A DNA stretch of 8,268 bases from DATGIQ01 sp035295665 (GTDB lineage Bacteria; Planctomycetota; Planctomycetia; Gemmatales; Gemmataceae): NCBI GenBank assembly GCA_035295665.1, contig DATGIQ010000014.1:1-8268 (forward strand), written 5' to 3'. Every line of letters starts with the position of its first letter. The first letter of the stretch is position 1. Below the pieces are notes generated by a model. It was given only the letters and a program-made list of their open reading frames with translations. It was not told the origin of the DNA and made no database searches. A program made the position numbers and the translations under genes. This document shows, piece after piece, positions 6,949 through 8,268 of this stretch.

Positions 6949-7043
6949 GCCTCTGCGCGAAACATTTTTCCCCTCGTTCCGCTCGTTCCCAAATTCCGTT
7001 TGGGAACGAGCGGAACGAGGGGCGATGAAGAGCACGCAGAGCC
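6949..7043. repeat. Nested palindromic (REP/MITE-like) element with 24-bp perfect hairpin
   Basis: The core is a perfect 24-bp inverted repeat, arms 6970-6993 and 6999-7022, around a 5-nt loop TTCCG. Each arm contains a tandem 9-nt repeat; on the left these are CTCGTTCCG (6973-6981) and CTCGTTCCC (6982-6990). Outside it, CTCTGCG (6951-6957) and CGCAGAG (7035-7041) pair on exactly the same axis, giving a nested element of about 95 nt with an unpaired collar. It sits in the 204-nt spacer between cbiX and lig. A T-run (6965-6969) lies before the hairpin on the plus strand, so on the minus strand, which is the transcribed one, the stem is followed by A residues rather than T; it is not a standard intrinsic terminator. 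The perfect arms and nested symmetry suggest a dispersed repeat like REP or MITE elements. Transcript stabilisation downstream of cbiX or attenuation before lig are possible effects but unsupported. Confidence 0.8.
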
Positions 7044-7075
7044 GGGGAAAGAGGGGCCCATCGAGCAACGTCGCG

Positions 7076-7492
7076 TCAAAACTGGTTCTCGGCCGCGCGC
7101 GCCCGCTCGGTGATGATTTGCAGGAGGAGTGGATGGCGGCCGAGTGGTTCCGCCAAGCGAAAGGCGATCCCGGGATGCTGTGCAGCCATTGTTCGGCATG
7201 CCTGGGTAAGGTCCCGGGTCACGTGCACCCCGGCCGACAGGAAATAGGGAAGCAGGATGACGCGCTCTGCCCCCCGTTCCACGCACCGTTTACCCCCTTC
7301 GGCAATGTCGGGCTGGGCCAACTCGAGGAACGAGGCCTCCACGATGGCATAGCGTTTTTGCTTCCGCAGATGCTCGACCATCTCGTACAAGTCGGCATTG
7401 GCGTTCTCTTCCCGGCTGCCATGTGCAATCAACAGCAGTGCGGTTTTACGGGAAGCGGCTTCGAGGAGCTCGTCATCCGGCGAAGAATGCAT
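7076..7492 (-). CDS. cbiX: CbiX/SirB-type sirohydrochlorin chelatase, single domain
   Basis: A 138-aa protein matching the small single-domain chelatases that insert cobalt (or iron) into sirohydrochlorin for cobalamin or siroheme synthesis in the cytoplasm. It begins with KTALLLIAHGSREENANADL at 16-35, where His24 is the first conserved metal-site histidine. It continues with VEASFLELAQPDI (51-63), and with RVILLPYFLSAGVHVTRDL at 77-95, where His90 is the second conserved histidine. The end, AEPLGRHPLLLQII (114-127), is also typical. The length fits the short CbiXS form thought to act as a homodimer, as opposed to two-domain CbiX or CbiK. No other tetrapyrrole gene is in the window, so metal and pathway cannot be told from context. 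ATG 7492 is chosen because GGAGAG (complement of 7495-7500) precedes it and the family start fits; the frame is open to 7654, but that extension would overlap the divergent kinase start. Upstream lies a 149-nt shared spacer with the kinase gene. Confidence 0.88.
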   Translation of the reverse strand: MHSSPDDELLEAASRKTALLLIAHGSREENANADLYEMVEHLRKQKRYAIVEASFLELAQPDIAEGGKRCVERGAERVILLPYFLSAGVHVTRDLTQACRTMAAQHPGIAFRLAEPLGRHPLLLQIITERARAAENQF

Positions 7493-7494
7493 CG

Positions 7495-7500
7495 CTCTCC
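7495..7500 (-). promoter_or_regulatory. Ribosome binding site supporting the ATG 7492 start of cbiX
   Basis: GGAGAG on the minus strand lies just before ATG 7492; the GGAG part is 4 nt from the start codon, slightly close. It favours the 138-residue product over the frame that continues upstream to 7654. Confidence 0.5.
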
Positions 7501-7641
7501 ACAGATTGGGCACGGTTGGGCGGAACAAGGCCGTATTGTATGGGAAAGCGTGGGCTGCTGCGATATGCTGAGAGCAGGCATGGTCGTGGGGGAACCACGA
7601 TCGCCACCCCAACGGAAACGGTGCGCGGGGACACTTCGGGC

Positions 7642-8268
7642 ATGATCGGTTCAAAGCTAGGCAAATGGATCCTGGATAAGGAGCTGGGCCACGGCGGGAT
7701 GGGGCGCGTGTACCTGGCCCACGAGGACAGCACCGGCCAGCTGGCAGCCGTGAAACTCCTGGCTGCCGAGCTGGCTCAGGAGAGCGGATTCCTGCAGCGG
7801 TTTCAGCGCGAAATTGAAGTGCTTGGCCAGCTCGATCATCCCAACATCGTCCGTCTTTACGAATCCGGGACGCAGAACGGGCATTATTTCTTTGCGATGG
7901 AATACGTGGATGGAGAAAGCTTTGAGCAGCTCCTGCATCGACAAGGCCGCGTGCCCTGGCAGGAGGTGCTGGACGCCGCTTTGCAGATTTGTCCCGCCCT
8001 CAAGCAGGCCCACGACCGGGGCATTATCCATCGCGATTTGAAGCCGCCCAACCTGCTGCGAACCCCCGCGGGGGTGGTCAAGCTCACGGACTTCGGTATC
8101 GCCCGGGTTTTTGCGGGTCGACAGCTGACGATGACCGGGGGTGTTGTGGGGACCGCGGAGTATTTGTCGCCGGAGCAAGCGGCTGGCAAGCTTGCGACCA
8201 AGCGGAGCGACTTGTACTGCCTGGGCGTGGTGTTGTACACCCTCCTCACCGGTCGAACCCCCTTCGAG
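7642..8268 (+). CDS. Hanks-type Ser/Thr protein kinase, N-terminal 209 residues
   Basis: The catalytic domain of a PknB-like kinase that phosphorylates Ser/Thr on unknown proteins using ATP. The frame is open to the right edge, so the C-terminal lobe end and any sensor or membrane segment are missing. Motifs in order: glycine loop GHGGMGRVY at 16-24 after ELG, VK with Lys38 for ATP, Glu57 in the C-helix (FQREIEVL), HPNIVRLYE at 66-74, MEYVDGES hinge at 86-93, catalytic loop HRDLKPPNLL at 130-139 with Asp132 and Asn137, DFG 150-152, GTAEYLSPEQ at 170-179 and SDLYCLGVVLYTLLTGRTPF at 189-208. All catalytic residues are present, so the kinase should be active. The catalytic loop has Pro at 136 where Ser, Glu or Ala is commoner. 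ATG 7642 places LGKWILDKELG at the right distance for the family; the ribosome binding site is weak (GGGGA about 11 nt upstream). The gene is divergent from cbiX across 149 nt. Confidence 0.93.
   Translation, partial: MIGSKLGKWILDKELGHGGMGRVYLAHEDSTGQLAAVKLLAAELAQESGFLQRFQREIEVLGQLDHPNIVRLYESGTQNGHYFFAMEYVDGESFEQLLHRQGRVPWQEVLDAALQICPALKQAHDRGIIHRDLKPPNLLRTPAGVVKLTDFGIARVFAGRQLTMTGGVVGTAEYLSPEQAAGKLATKRSDLYCLGVVLYTLLTGRTPFE

Noticed and set aside
6970..7022. Hairpin as an intrinsic terminator for cbiX
   Set aside because: On the minus strand the stem is followed by A residues, not T; the T-run is on the opposite side.
7493..7654. 54-residue N-terminal extension of cbiX
   Set aside because: It would overlap the divergent kinase start, and a ribosome binding site precedes the internal ATG 7492 that fits family length.
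7657..8178. 173-aa open frame on the minus strand
   Set aside because: Antisense to the kinase, which has every catalytic motif in order.
1..8268. CRISPR array, tRNA, rRNA, insertion sequence or phage genes
   Set aside because: No spaced direct repeats, tRNA-like cloverleaf, transposase motif or phage protein was seen on either strand.

Overview
The window looks like chromosomal DNA of a planctomycete, most likely of the Gemmata-like group. The evidence is indirect. It has moderately high GC, a Hanks-type Ser/Thr kinase, a fused double ABC-2 permease of a type I associate with these bacteria, an archaeal-style ATP-dependent DNA ligase, and a 24-bp hairpin element whose accidental translations (LGTSGTR and similar) recur in planctomycete gene predictions. 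The last point is from memory, not from a search.

Layout, left to right. (1) 1-162, minus: start of a secreted protein cut by the window edge. (2) 404-915, plus: a broken AraC-family regulator gene. (3) 1072-1458 and 1533-1928, plus: a VOC/glyoxalase-fold protein and a DUF1801 protein, which with the broken regulator form a small co-directional cluster. (4) 1960-4041, minus: a 693-aa ABC-2 permease carrying two permease units, converging on the DUF1801 gene. (5) 4338-5099, plus: a SUKH (SMI1/KNR4-like) protein. (6) 5117-6871, minus: a complete ATP-dependent DNA ligase. (7) 6949-7043: a hairpin element in the spacer between the ligase and cbiX. (8) 7076-7492, minus: a single-domain CbiX/SirB-type chelatase. 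(9) 7642-8268, plus: a Ser/Thr protein kinase, divergent from cbiX and cut by the right edge.

Most of these genes are unrelated housekeeping or accessory functions. The only plausible functional grouping is AraC regulator - VOC - DUF1801, and its regulator appears dead: an internal deletion removed most of the ligand-sensing domain and shifted the frame, while the DNA-binding half is intact. I found no CRISPR array, tRNA, rRNA, insertion sequence or phage gene, and no convincing new multi-gene system. The two items most worth a second look are the AraC pseudogene and the hairpin element at 6949-7043.
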